From NCBI GenBank assembly GCA_902729315.2, contig LR746268.1, forward strand, positions 1,481,501 to 1,545,500: DNA of 64,000 bases. Direction: 5' to 3'. How positions within the stretch are numbered: position 1 is the first letter of the stretch; each line of letters opens with the position of its first letter. Of this stretch, positions 26,240 through 39,988 are shown in pieces. A program made the translations under genes and the position numbers. The DNA comes from Spirodela intermedia (Eukaryota; Streptophyta; Magnoliopsida; Alismatales; Araceae). The notes beneath the pieces were generated by a model. That model was not told the DNA's origin and searched no databases. It saw only the letters and a program-made list of their open reading frames with translations.

Positions 26240-26630
26240 CTTTTCTCTTATTCTCTCTCTCTCTCTTTCTCTTTTTTTTCTCTCTTTTTTTTTTGTTGTT
26301 TTTGTGAGAACCTCTTCTCTCACCCTCCACTAATGCCCATGATTTGGTGTACAAGGATAATTCACTTTGAAGTATCAGGCTAGTGATTATGGAAAGGGAA
26401 GTAGGTTACCTCTCTTCTTTTTTTTTTCTTTTTTTTTAGGGCCCCTTCCCTCACCCTCCACTAATTGCCTATGATTTTGTGTATAGTGGGCTAGTTATTT
26501 CAGGAAGAGAAGTAGGCTGTCTCTTTTTTTTCTTTTTTCTTGAGAAAGAGAAAGATAAAGAGGGAGAGAGAAATAGAGAAATAGAAAAATTGAGAGAGGG
26601 AGAGAGAGAGAGAGAGAGAGGAGAGAGGGT
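26240..26630. repeat. Polypyrimidine/GA-rich tracts with a 131-base tandem duplication
   Basis: CACCCTCCACTAAT followed by TGATTT-TGTGTA, GGCTAGT and GAAGTAGG occurs at about 26309-26420 and again at about 26441-26530. The first copy has about 26 extra bases. T-rich and CT-rich runs precede both copies, and a GA-rich run (26545-26630) follows the second. Confidence 0.75.
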
Positions 26631-27159
26631 CAATCTTATCGATATAGATCTTTACCTTCCCATAGGTTTAAGCTGACTGATGGTACTAATGAGATCTTGA
26701 GAGAGGTGCTAAGGTAGCGATTCATAGTTAGTTTGGCAAGTCTGATGTGATATAGACTTATAGTTCAAAAGTTGGCAGATGCCAGCATGTGCTAGTAGTT
26801 CTATGTGTCCTCACTATCTGAGGGTGATAGATAGTACCCAGGTAGATCGCAATATGCCTTGCCATCTATCTTGTACTGACGTCGACATTGAATTACTCTA
26901 AGTGATACGCCACTACCTAAGTGTGGTAGGTAGAAACTTTCACCCAATACGTAGTGCTAGTATGCCGAGTTGCTCTAAGCGGTGTCTACCTTGAGCTTCT
27001 ATAGATATATCCTACCAAGAGGTGAAAATAGATCTTAGATGGATGCATACTAAATGTGTAGCAAGCACGTCTGCACTCTAATTCCCCTCGCCTAGATGGT
27101 ATGTGATGGTGCTAATCTTCTCACAACAACACATGATATCCATCTAAGTGATTTTGAGT

Positions 27160-28300
27160 CACTAATGAGAGCAAGTACATGCACGCAACATTTCAACTAA
27201 CACTCTAGAGTTAGATTCTAGGACAATACCATGAAGGTTGCGTTCTTCACAGAAGAGCAAACCATCATGGATTGTCATAGCCTCTGCTGTTGTGTTAGTT
27301 TGAACATCGTAATAGTGGGAAAAGGCAAAGATAATACTCTTTGTATGGTCTCGTAAGGTGCCTCCGCCCATTGTAGATCTAGGGTTCCCATGTGCTGCCC
27401 TGTCCACATTAAGCTTCAGGTGCCCTATCAATAGTGGTCTCTAATAGATGATCTACATAGTGATTTGTGTACAGGTCCGTAAGGTTAGAATTCACTAAGT
27501 CTTGAGTGCCTCACAGACAGAGGCTGAGCGTGTCGCAACAGGCGACCTTAGAGGATGGGCACTCTACAACCATTATGTGACGTGCCTCATAATCTCTAAG
27601 GCACATATCAGCTATCTTGCAAAACGAGAGAGATTTCGCCCCTTCTATATCTCTCATAATATATATGTTATAGAAATACATAGGTAAGGGTTACTCCTAG
27701 AGCTTTGTGGTGAATCAAAGACTCTTCTAAATATCTCTAAAGGTGTGAAAAATGGAGGATGATGAAATATGAGTGACTAATTTCTTAAGAGTTGATTCTA
27801 ACATTCTATAGTAACGACAATATGGAAAAATAAGTGATCTATAGTTTCATTTCTTAAAGTGTTGTACTAACAATGACATTTAGAACATATTTGGTGTCTA
27901 GTGATAGCCATACGGTCATCAGTAGAGAGTCATCAGTACATTAGTTTTCACATAAAGAAAGAGACTCAAGGTATGGTAGTATGATACCAAATAAGATTTT
28001 TCCAAACTTATTTTAGGAAATAGTTTTTAAAATAGTTTCAAGAAGAACTATAAGAGAAACTCTCATCAAAGGTGAGAGTCCAAATGACCTTATCATCCCT
28101 AAGGCTCAGTTCTATCAACAAAATCTCTAGTAATAAATTTAAGAGGAGTTCATGTCGCTTGATGAGCAGTTTAGTATCCTCCTCGAGAAATTAAGCGACC
28201 ATAAGTTGAGGCCAAGATAGCATGAAGAAGGTAAAAGAGGTCAAAGGGGTATCTACAAGCCAAGTGTCATACCAGACATTGATAGTGCCTTATTCTACAC
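27160..28300 (-). mobile_element. Decayed LINE (non-LTR retrotransposon) 3' fragment
   Basis: On the minus strand, degenerate LINE ORF2 C-terminal sequence appears in the usual order. A segment with WYDTWL.DTPLTSF and KVIWTLTFDE lies at about 28280-28060. A zf-RVT zinc-binding region with CSKCHC and NETIDHLFFHI lies at about 27890-27800. An RNase H-like (RVT_3) domain lies at 27431-27162, containing KLNVDRAAHGNPRSTMGGGTL, TTAEAMTIHDGL and VLESNSRVLVEML. Stops and frameshifts separate the blocks, and the endonuclease and reverse transcriptase are absent. The fragment ends about 670 bases downstream (3') of the inositol-phosphate synthase stop codon. Confidence 0.85.
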
Positions 28301-28972
28301 ACCACTAGATTATTTGTCTTCATTAATAAAGATAAATATATAGTGTTATTATTCAAGATAAGCTCTATGTGGTTATGAGAGCAAAGAAGTTAATAGTCAT
28401 CTCTATAAACCTTTGATATTATGTGATAATAAATGGCAAACTTTGAGAGCAAAAGATAGAGAGAAACATATGCACTAATGTGCTTCAATGATATGTGCAT
28501 CTTAAGACTCTTACATTACTAAAGATAGTTTGCTAGCTTTGGTCAAACTTTAACTAGAGTCCAAAACTAGTCTACTTTTTAGATACCCTAAATCAAATGT
28601 TCCATCTTCACTCAAAAGTTTGTGAAGTAATATCATCTGCCAACACCTCTCTATATAAGGATCTCTGTTCATAAAATATTAGACATACTTTACCAAACTG
28701 ACACTAGTTGAGGCATAGATCCGCATCCACATCTACAGAGAGACAGTTTTGTACAATTCCAGAATCTTTTGATTGGATTTATCCCCAGTTAGGATGTGTC
28801 GTCAAAATAATGGGCTTGGACCATGCGTCAAAGGACTGAAACATAGGGAAAAGCTTCATGCCACACCATTGCATTAGAGAAAAGAGAAACCTGCGAGAAA
28901 GGGAAGAAGAGAAGAAGGAAGCAATCAGGCCTTCCATCTCACATTTCTTGTCTTCATCAATCCCAGTCTAGG
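28301..28972. other. Intergenic, 3' flank of inositol-phosphate synthase
   Basis: No gene was recognised. The right part is probably the 3' UTR of the minus-strand inositol-phosphate synthase gene; the left part may be more degraded LINE sequence. Confidence 0.4.
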
Positions 28973-31610
<2,638 letters not shown>

Positions 31611-31751
31611 CCTCTCTCTCTTCTCTCTCTAAACTGCCTACGCAGAGGAAGGAGTAGCAGGAAGAAGAAGAAGAAAGAGGCCTCGTCACTCCTCTCTTCA
31701 CTCCTGCGATTCTCCTCGCCTCTGCAAGACCACACGGCGGCCCCGGGGGTC

Positions 31752-31760
31752 CTATTTATC
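31752..31760 (-). promoter_or_regulatory. Probable TATA box of MIPS
   Basis: GATAAATAG on the minus strand lies about 142 bases upstream of the MIPS ATG. A transcription start near 31725 and a 5' UTR of about 115 bases would be normal. Inferred from motif and position. Confidence 0.5.
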
Positions 31761-31783
31761 GACTAAGGCGGTGAGGGAAAACC

Positions 31784-31793
31784 GACACGTGGC
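31784..31793. promoter_or_regulatory. ABRE/G-box GACACGTGGC upstream of MIPS
   Basis: GACACGTGGC is the classic ABA-response G-box form. It lies about 25 bases upstream of the putative TATA box. Plant MIPS genes are known to respond to ABA and to be seed-expressed, so the position is suggestive. Confidence 0.6.
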
Positions 31794-31908
31794 CTCTTCC
31801 CTTCCAGTTGGCACCAGCCCAAAGGCCCACCCCCGCCATGTGGAACATGAGACAACCGAGAGGTGGCGACATGTGAGTGAACCCCGGGCACATTGTGGAG
31901 ATCTTAGG

Positions 31909-31918
31909 GCCACGTGGC
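31909..31918. promoter_or_regulatory. Second, palindromic G-box GCCACGTGGC upstream of MIPS
   Basis: A perfect 10-base palindrome lies about 125 bases beyond the first G-box. Two ACGTGGC cores in a proximal promoter are typical of ABA-responsive units. Function is not shown by sequence alone. Confidence 0.55.
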
Positions 31919-31924
31919 CGACTG

Positions 31925-33200
31925 GGCCCTAAACATCGAAACGGGTGGAAGAGACGGGGCGGACGTTATCGTTTGCTCCTTTATTGAACCGGTGCACCGT
32001 GACGCCCGACCAAGATAGGAGCCTAATCGCTTCCTCTTTCATTAGGGCTGTAGAATACAAACCAATAACGTCTCTCACCTTTTTCCTTTCTTGAGGTTGA
32101 CTCCAGCCCTGTGGGGCCCACCACCTAGACTTGCTCAATCTCTTAGCCTAACTCTCCGTCTCATCAAGTAAAAGCGGGCTAAAAAGAGAAAAAAAACAGA
32201 CTGAGGGGTTTGGGGGGATGCTAAAGAAGTCAACTTGCTAATGGGTCAGCCGCCGAAAGTCGTTGAGATCGAGGAATATCCCTGGTGGGTGTCCTTTTAG
32301 AGTTACTGTTGACGGCATGATTTCCTGTTATTTTCTTCCCCAAAATTGGCCATTTTCCATATTTCCACAGCTTAAATCATTGAGAAATAATTGCCCACCA
32401 GCCGCCTGTTATGCCAAAAGCTTGGCTGCAATCGGTCTCGATGATTCCCTTCCAAAGCATCAATAATTCCTCGACGTCCGGAGGCTGAAATTACGGAAGA
32501 ACCCAAGCCAAGAGAGAGAGTGGAGCTGCCTACGTCCATGCGTTCCAAACTTCTCTTTGGCGGCGTCCCATCGGAGTGAAAAGCTGACCCGCGCCTCGTC
32601 GCCCTCCGGCGAGCTCCGCCGTTGCCTGCCACAGATGGGTTGCCGTCGAGGGCCACACCCCTCGACCCACTTGTGCCTCCCGCCGCGGCCGCCTGCTCCT
32701 CCGGTGGGTCCCCAGACCGCCACGGCACACCCCCCGACACGGAACCTTCCCGAAAGAAACCGTTTTTCTCTCTTTCTCTCTCACAGCTGGGCCCGGGGGA
32801 AGTCTCCCGACGGTGTAGGTCCCCTCAACTCAGAGCCTGAGAACCAGGGAGAGCGTCTTCATCCATTTCAGTCCTCAGGATGATCAGCAGAGAATTCAAA
32901 ATATAAAGCTTTATATATAAAAAAAATAGAGTTTTTCAAGGGTGGTAATTGATGAGGATGATGAACAATGGGCTTCGCTTCCTAGATTGGAATCAATATT
33001 CACACGTCTGAGCTCTATATTCTGGGATTTCCTTCGTTGGGTCTCTGATCTCTTCTGTTCACCCACTTGAAAACTAAGGTGTGGGCAAACCAATCCTTGG
33101 AAATAATCTTCGGAAATGAAGATTGAAGGAACAGAAAATGAGGCCCATCTCCTGTTTCGATGTGGATCTCATCACCCGGCAGACCTAGCAGATGATGAAC
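31925..33200. other. Intergenic between MIPS promoter and TRAPPC12-like gene, with a GC-rich orphan block
   Basis: Positions about 32470-32850 are GC-rich with overlapping open frames on both strands, for example 32372-32740 (-). None of the translations shows a family signature, and codon patterns do not favour one frame. It may be upstream regulatory or transcribed non-coding DNA. No RNA gene was recognised. Confidence 0.4.
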
Positions 33201-33201
33201 A

Positions 33202-33660
33202 ATTGGATACTAGAGAATGCGCTCCGAAGAGAATCTAACGAGGAAGATGATGAACAAGAAACTGGGGGGGCAAAGTTCTACGGACTAGGGCAGAAACCCT
33301 GCCGAATGAAGATTGTTTATCCCGCAGAGATGATCATGAAGGAGAGGGGAGACTGATTCTCAGCCTCTGTAAGTTGCAATGGCGATCCCTCCATAAACTC
33401 TCTCCGTGCCTGATGATCAAATTAAGCAAGGGAGGCAAAAGATTGGATACTCGAGAATGTGCTCCGAAGATTATCTAAGAAGGAAGATGATGAACAAGAA
33501 ATTGGGGGGGCAAAGTTCTGCAGACTAGGGCAGAAACCCTGCTGAATGAAGATTGTTTCTCCCCTGAGATGATCATGTGTGAGAGGGAAGGGTAATTCTA
33601 AGCCTCTGCTAGTCGCGATGGTGATCCCTCCATAAACTCCCTCCGTGTTTGATGATCTTA
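33202..33660. repeat. About 240-base tandem duplication 3' of the TRAPPC12-like gene
   Basis: Copy 1 (about 33202-33440) and copy 2 (about 33442-33660) share ATTGGATACT-GAGAATG, GAAGATGATGAACAAGAAA, GGGGGGGCAAAGTTCT, ACTAGGGCAGAAACCCTG, GAATGAAGATTGTTT, GATCCCTCCATAAACTC and TGATGATC, with period 239-240. Divergence is modest. The repeat ends about 60 bases beyond the stop codon of the minus-strand gene, so the right copy may be 3' UTR. The partial frame 33422-33679 (-) inside it is not recognised. Confidence 0.9.
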
Positions 33661-33718
33661 GCCCAAAATCGAGCAGCAAGGGATGAAGAAAGAATCAAGG
33701 ATTGCGTCCCCGTCCTCC

Positions 33719-34879
33719 TCAGACGCGAGTGCAGGAAGAATCGAAGTCGTCCGGCGCCACCCGCGCGATCCAGGTGCTGAGGCTCTTCTTGACGTCGACG
33801 TGGTTGGCGTAGGCGAGCTCGTACATGCTGCAGAGGTTGACGACGGCGGTCTCGTTCACCGCCGCCGTGGGGACGCGCTCTAGGGCTCCCTCCAGCACCT
33901 TGATGGAGTCAGAGAGATCGCGGGAGTACATCAGACAGAGAGCCTTGTTGTTGATCGCTATCACGTCCGCCGGATCCCTTTCGATGCAGGCCTCGTACTC
34001 CCGCACCGCCGCACGGTAATCCTTCGCCGCGATCAAGCTCAGCGCCCGGTTCCTTGCGAGCAGGTTCTCGTTCTGGACGCCGCCGCGATCTCTGCAGATC
34101 GTCGCCACGCGGTCGAAGGTGGCCTTGGAGCCGTCGAGGTCCCCGATCTGCATCTGGACGAACGCCAATCTCGACAGGAGCGCCGGATCGGAGGGGTTCT
34201 TGGAGAGGAGCTCCCGGATGAGCAGCAGGCACACGTCAAACTCCCGATGGGAGAAATGGTGGCGGCAGAGAGTGCCGATCACGAACGCCTCCCTCCGTCG
34301 CCACAAGTCAGATTGAGCGGCGCCGCCGCTCGCCTCCCTCTCGGCGATCCTCGCCCTGACGAGGTCGAGGAGGGCGTAGAGGCGGTCTAGGGTTTCTGCG
34401 CGATCGTCGTCGAGGCGGAGCGGGAGCTCCGCGTGGAAGTAGCGGACGGCGAAGGGGAGCATGGAGCCGGATCGGCCGGGGTAGGCGGCGGGATAGGAAT
34501 CGTACCGGAGGCTGGGAGAGTCGAGATCGTAGTCGATGGATTGGAGCTCGCGATCTGCCTCCCGGTACCGGCGGAGCTTGAACAGGGCGAGGACGGCTAT
34601 GGCGAGGTACACGAACTGCTGGTGAGGCGGCGCCGTCGAGAGGATGGAGAGGGATCGAGCGTGGTAGACCTTGTCGAGGACGGCGCGCCATTGGCCCCGG
34701 GCGGCGAGATCGTTGAAGGAATCAAGCTCGAAGCAGAGATCCGAGGGGGAAGTGAACAGCGCGGCGGCGGAGAGGGGATCTGCGCCGGAGAAGGAGGTAG
34801 AGGACGGCGCATCTAGGGAGAGCGATTCGACGGAGGAGGCCAGGTCTAGGGTTCCGGTCAGGTCCCCTTGGCGATCCAT
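33719..34879 (-). CDS. TRAPPC12: TRAPPC12-like tetratricopeptide-repeat protein
   Basis: A single uninterrupted exon encodes 386 residues from ATG 34879 (MDRQGDLTGTLDL). The open frame continues upstream to 35032, but that part is translated GA-rich leader (RERERGG-type) and was excluded. An N-terminal segment (DLCFELDSFNDLAARGQWRAV) is followed by helical TPR-type repeats. Visible ones include VYLAIAVLALFKLRRYREADRELQ, LSRLAFVQMQIGDLDGSKATF, NRALSLIAAKDYRAAVREYEACIERDP and NNKALCLMYSRDLSDSIKVLEGALE. The overall layout matches plant homologues of TRAPP subunit 12, a component of the complex that tethers vesicles at the Golgi/ER interface. The intron-free structure and length look complete. 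The 5' leader has a GA-rich tract (CT on the plus strand at about 34896-34940). Confidence 0.85.
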   Translation of the reverse strand: MDRQGDLTGTLDLASSVESLSLDAPSSTSFSGADPLSAAALFTSPSDLCFELDSFNDLAARGQWRAVLDKVYHARSLSILSTAPPHQQFVYLAIAVLALFKLRRYREADRELQSIDYDLDSPSLRYDSYPAAYPGRSGSMLPFAVRYFHAELPLRLDDDRAETLDRLYALLDLVRARIAEREASGGAAQSDLWRRREAFVIGTLCRHHFSHREFDVCLLLIRELLSKNPSDPALLSRLAFVQMQIGDLDGSKATFDRVATICRDRGGVQNENLLARNRALSLIAAKDYRAAVREYEACIERDPADVIAINNKALCLMYSRDLSDSIKVLEGALERVPTAAVNETAVVNLCSMYELAYANHVDVKKSLSTWIARVAPDDFDSSCTRV

Positions 34880-35059
34880 GGGCAGATCCGTAGCCTCTCT
34901 GTCTCTCTCTCTCCCCCCTCTCTCTCTCTCTCTCACTCTCCGAGAGTAGGGAGGACTGGGAACGGGATCTGGGCTGAGGCCAACTTGAAGCAACAATGGG
35001 CTTTTTGGTATGGATAGATAACCCGACCCCATATTTCTCCGGGGCCAAGCATAAAATCA

Positions 35060-38000
35060 TCTCCTGAAAGGATATGGGCCGGTCCGGAATGTGTGAGAAT
35101 ATAAATAAAAAAACTCCCGTGCCTCGATATTATAAATAATATTGAGGGCTTTAATCAAATTTTACCCATCCATATAAATTATCTCATAGATTAACTTAAA
35201 TTAAATCCTAAAATATAATGAATTTCACACCCATGAAATTCATTTTACATAAAGTCACATAAGCCTTGTTGTGATCATGTCCACCCTCCTAGTTGACTTT
35301 GTTCACATCTGTGAGAATATGAAAGGTCAAATGATAATGAGCCAAGTCAACTCATCACCTTGTGCATGCAATTTCATCCATCAGAACACCAAAAAGTCAA
35401 CATTTATGAGGGATTTTTTAGTACAAATATATTGGGCTAGCACCTTGTGATCATTTTTGGAAAATGTGATTGGGTTCAACTATTACATGATTTCATCTTA
35501 AAATTTTATTTTAATTCATGCCTTAAGTAACAAAAATTGATTATAAGGTCAGTTCCTTTGAATGATAAAATAAAAAATTAATGACAATTTTCACATAAAA
35601 AATAATGAATTTTTTTTTCTATAAGTTGATTCCTAAAATATGTGTTGACTTGGAGTGCATCTAGAATTCTAATGAAGAGAATGATGATGTACATTTGATT
35701 ATTTTTGTCATCTTCTCATTGAGATGCTAGATGAATGTAGAAGGCATTGCCACAAATATGGTTATAGAAAATCTCTTATAGTTTGAATTTTGTTCCATGT
35801 CATGTTGATGACATGTCATCTAGACCAACAAGAAAAACCTTTCAAATTCTCATAGAATTTCCCACAAAAAGAATCATTCAAGTTTGCAAGAATGTAGAGG
35901 GGTTAGAGGTGATTATTAGCAATTGGAGAGGTACTAAATTTTATTAAAAAAATCATTCAAGAACCTCTTACATCTTTTGTTATTTCACAACATTTAAATT
36001 AAAAAATTAATCAGAAAATAAAATGACTAAAAATTAATAAACATTACCTCCAAAAGTTTATATATCCTCTATGAGGAATCAACATACATAATTGTTAAAC
36101 AACAAAGTATATGTCTGAAGACCATCGAGTCAATTAAGTCTACAAAAGGATCTATTATTATTGAAAAAAACATTATAATAGAACTCAAAATACGGTAGTG
36201 ATTTGACAATCAAAACTTATTCAAAGTTCCTCAAAAAAGTTATGCTCATCAAGTGGACATTGAATCTCCATCTCAATATATAAAATTAGAACTTCATTGA
36301 TGTATAATATTTAAAACAATTCTTATCTTAATTTTTTTTAATATTTAGAAAATATTGAGTGATAGTATGAGTGCTTAAGTTAGATAAATTAACTTGATAT
36401 TAAAAATATTTTAAAGTAATAATTTATCACGATGGGTATCAAGTGTACTCAAATAGCATTTATACCCATATTAAACTTCTTGAAATATCATTGATTTCCC
36501 AAGGCTAATTCTTACCTTTCTAAGGTTGTAGTTTATGTAAATATTAAAACATTTCATAGAAATATACAAAGTAATAATTTCGACAAATACAATCTGCTAA
36601 ATTCTGAAGTCAATATTATAAGATTCATATGTATTCTTTATTTTCTTTGTTGAATATTTTTTATTATTAGTTTGATTTTTTTATTTTATTTTTAACAAAA
36701 CATTTATATCATAAAAAAATGTATGCCATTAGGCTTCAGAACATGATTATCTCTAGACGCAACCTGCCTACCACTTAGAGTTTTTTCTTCCCGAAGAGTA
36801 GTACAGAATAGCATTTAGACAGTCTTGGGTTCCTACAACTAGAATAATATACAGGCTTAAAATGTTTGTTCATCATGGAACAATAGAGATTTATTCTTGC
36901 TTATCTTGCCTTACTATGATAATGCATCCTTTCTTTCATTTCCTACTATTGGTTCTTTTCTGGAGAAAAAAGAAACCTTATTCCTTTGACTTGTTCTTAA
37001 AGTTATATTCAATTAACTTCAAGATCATATATAAAAAATATTTTTTTATTAATTAATTTTCTAATTAAAATCATAATTTGATGCTGTTATTAATATTTTT
37101 GGTGTTTCCAACATAAAAAAAATGATATATTTTATACTCTAACACTACTTACACTCACTAATGAGAAGGTTACTCCTAGGAGTTTGCCCCATATATTTAA
37201 AAATTATGAGAAAATTATGTCATTAATTTATAACATATTCATATTTATGGTTATAGAATGTCAACTAAATTCATAAGCACTAATTTAGCTTAACAAGGCA
37301 TCTAGAACCTATTATCATGTTATAGTTAAACTAAGATAACTTGGTCAATTACAATAACTTATGTTTACATTTAAAAAATTCCCAATAAGCCCACTTCTTT
37401 GTCCTAATTTATGTTTCTAAAAAACTAGATTCATCTTCATAATTTTTAGTAAAATATTTTTAATATTTTTAGTGTCTTGCAAGTACCAAAGCAGTTCTCC
37501 ACTTAATTTTATTTTCAAAAAGCAGCATAATGAATAATTTAATTTATTAACAAATGAATCCTCTTTACCTTGAATTTTAAAATTGGACTTTTTCATAAAT
37601 TTATTATGAGACTAGCCTAATCTACTCCTTTGGGTATTCATTATTTAAAGTATGCTAGATTAACTATCCAAAAAGTATAACCAAAATTTTTTCTTGAATT
37701 ACTTTAAGCTTCAACATACCATATAAATTAGTAAATTATCTTGACAAACCAACTAAATTGAGATTATCAAAGACTTAAACTATAAGTGCAAACCTTTCAA
37801 TGTGGAAAACAATGGCCTTCATACATGTATCATGTTTCACATCAAATATTAAAAAGAGCATAATAGCAAGTGATCACCATTTTAATCTTATATTGCCCCT
37901 ATTTGGGTTGTTTGATCAACATTAAAATGAAATTCATCATTAAGTCCCATCTTCAAGACGGTATTCCTTTTACTTAATAGTCAGCAGCCTTGAAGTCACT

Positions 38001-38100
38001 ATCAATTAGCCTTCAAAGTAGAATTTCGCTACTTCATGACTTTTAAAAGCGCATCATTATTTGCTTACATTGATGGGCATTTCCATTCTAATCATTAATA

Positions 38101-38136
<36 letters not shown>

Positions 38137-38940
38137 CTCACACACACACACTCCCCTCTGTTTTGTGCACTCACTCTATTATCACTTATTGGTTGAAGTA
38201 ATCTTAGTATTAGGCTTGTCCAACTAACAGTAGGGGACATAAAGAGGCATAGAGACATAAATATTGCTTCCCCATCACGCTAGGGCTACTTATAACTTAA
38301 TTGCTACCCACCTAGTAGAGTTTATGGTCTGAACTAATTTTTCAAATTTTGCAAAATAAATATTGCTTGACAATTATTTTATATTCTCTATATGCATAAT
38401 AATATGATGGAATTCACATGCTACAATTCATCCTCTAACTTTGTAAGGACATCATTATTAGCTAACTAACTAAGTAACTTGATATAGTCTACACTGTCAT
38501 AAAATTCATTCACAAATAATGTTCATTAAACTCAATTTGCAATCATATGGTACGAACTAACAAATGAACATGAATAATGGAATTAGCACACTAGGAAACC
38601 GATCCCAGAAAGCAGTCTTCAATTCATGAAGCATTGTAACTCACAAACAATAGATCTTACCTAGCCAGTGAGTAGAAGACACCCGGAATTTATTACCTCT
38701 GAAGTGTGCCGCTGATATTTTCCTTTTAGTTCATGATTATGATATGTATCGGATTCAGCGCTACATATATATCAAGAGAGAGAGGGAGAGAGAGATGTAA
38801 ACATCCATCCAAAAAAGTAAAGTATTTTGGATTTCATGAACTCAAGAGTTATCACTTGCAGGAAACAGTCAATGGGCAATCGTTTCCATTTTCGAATAGA
38901 TTATACGTGAATAAATTTCCCATCACGCATAAATAATCTA
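35060..38940. other. AT-rich intergenic DNA
   Basis: No gene, RNA gene or recognisable transposon protein was found. A CT/CA microsatellite lies at about 38101-38151, and a short GA run at about 38775-38796. The frames 36862-37056 (+) and 38733-38936 (+) are short and unrecognised. Confidence 0.45.
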
Positions 38941-39130
38941 CTGTCCATCTCCCCCTCCGTTCTCAGATTCTCTCGTGTACATGGATCGGCTGTCGGATGG
39001 TGAAAGACCCCACTGGCACTAAGGGACGGGAAATCCACTGCTCTCTGATCCCGGCGCTTTACTCACTGCCCTCTACAATGAGATAGTTATCTGGAGGGGT
39101 CCCCCCACAGTTCACGGGCTCCCCCAATGG

Positions 39131-39133
39131 TCC

Positions 39134-39192
<59 letters not shown>
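39131..39192. repeat. (CT)n microsatellite
   Basis: About 60 bases of nearly pure CT, about 410 bases 3' of the NaKR stop codon. Confidence 0.95.
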
Positions 39193-39195
<3 letters not shown>

Positions 39196-39600
39196 GAAAC
39201 CTATTGAAGAGTAATGGCTAAGGGACGGATGAACGCATACTGACGACATCATGAACCATGGCTGACCCGAAGAAGAAGAGGAGGAAGAAAAGGAAGACGA
39301 AGAAGAAAAAGAAGATGGGATTGTAAAGACGATGAACGGAACGAGGAGTGAGAGGGCATGAAGGACCCCAGGTCCCTGTCAAAGCCCCCCCTCCCCGCAT
39401 TAAACACTGCCCTCCGTGAACTGGTTCTCATTGTATCGGTGGCTGCCAAGCACCCACAGAAGAACCCTCATCAAATGCCCCTGCAACCCTTCTGAGAAGG
39501 GTCCCCCCCTCCCCAAGCTTAATCTCACAGGCGAAGGAGAAGGAGAGAACCACCACCCAACCCAATCTCCATGCGGGCTTTCCAGGTTTTACTCCCCACT

Positions 39601-39922
39601 TCACGGCCTCTCCGGGGGGTTGCTGGGCCAGAACTCGGCCTTCTTTACCTTGGAGATGCTCTCCAGGACGCTCTCAGGGGACACGTGGCCCATCACCGTC
39701 ACCCTCTTCGACTCCAGGTCAACGCTGAACGACGTCACACCTGGAAGCAAACTTAGAACGATTAGGGTTACATAATCCTCTCGGTAGCCACCATGACCAG
39801 GCCTTAAATCGGCAAGCTTAGGCGATACCTTCCATCTTGGAGATGTGCTTCTTCACTTTCCCGGCGCAGCCTTGGCAATGGAGGGAGACTCTCATCACCA
39901 CCACCTGGACCAGAAGAAAGAT

Positions 39923-39988
<66 letters not shown>

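Noticed and set aside
34881-35032. 51-residue N-terminal extension of the TRAPPC12-like protein
   Set aside because: The extension is mostly translated GA-rich leader (Arg/Glu run). The internal ATG at 34879 matches the expected start.
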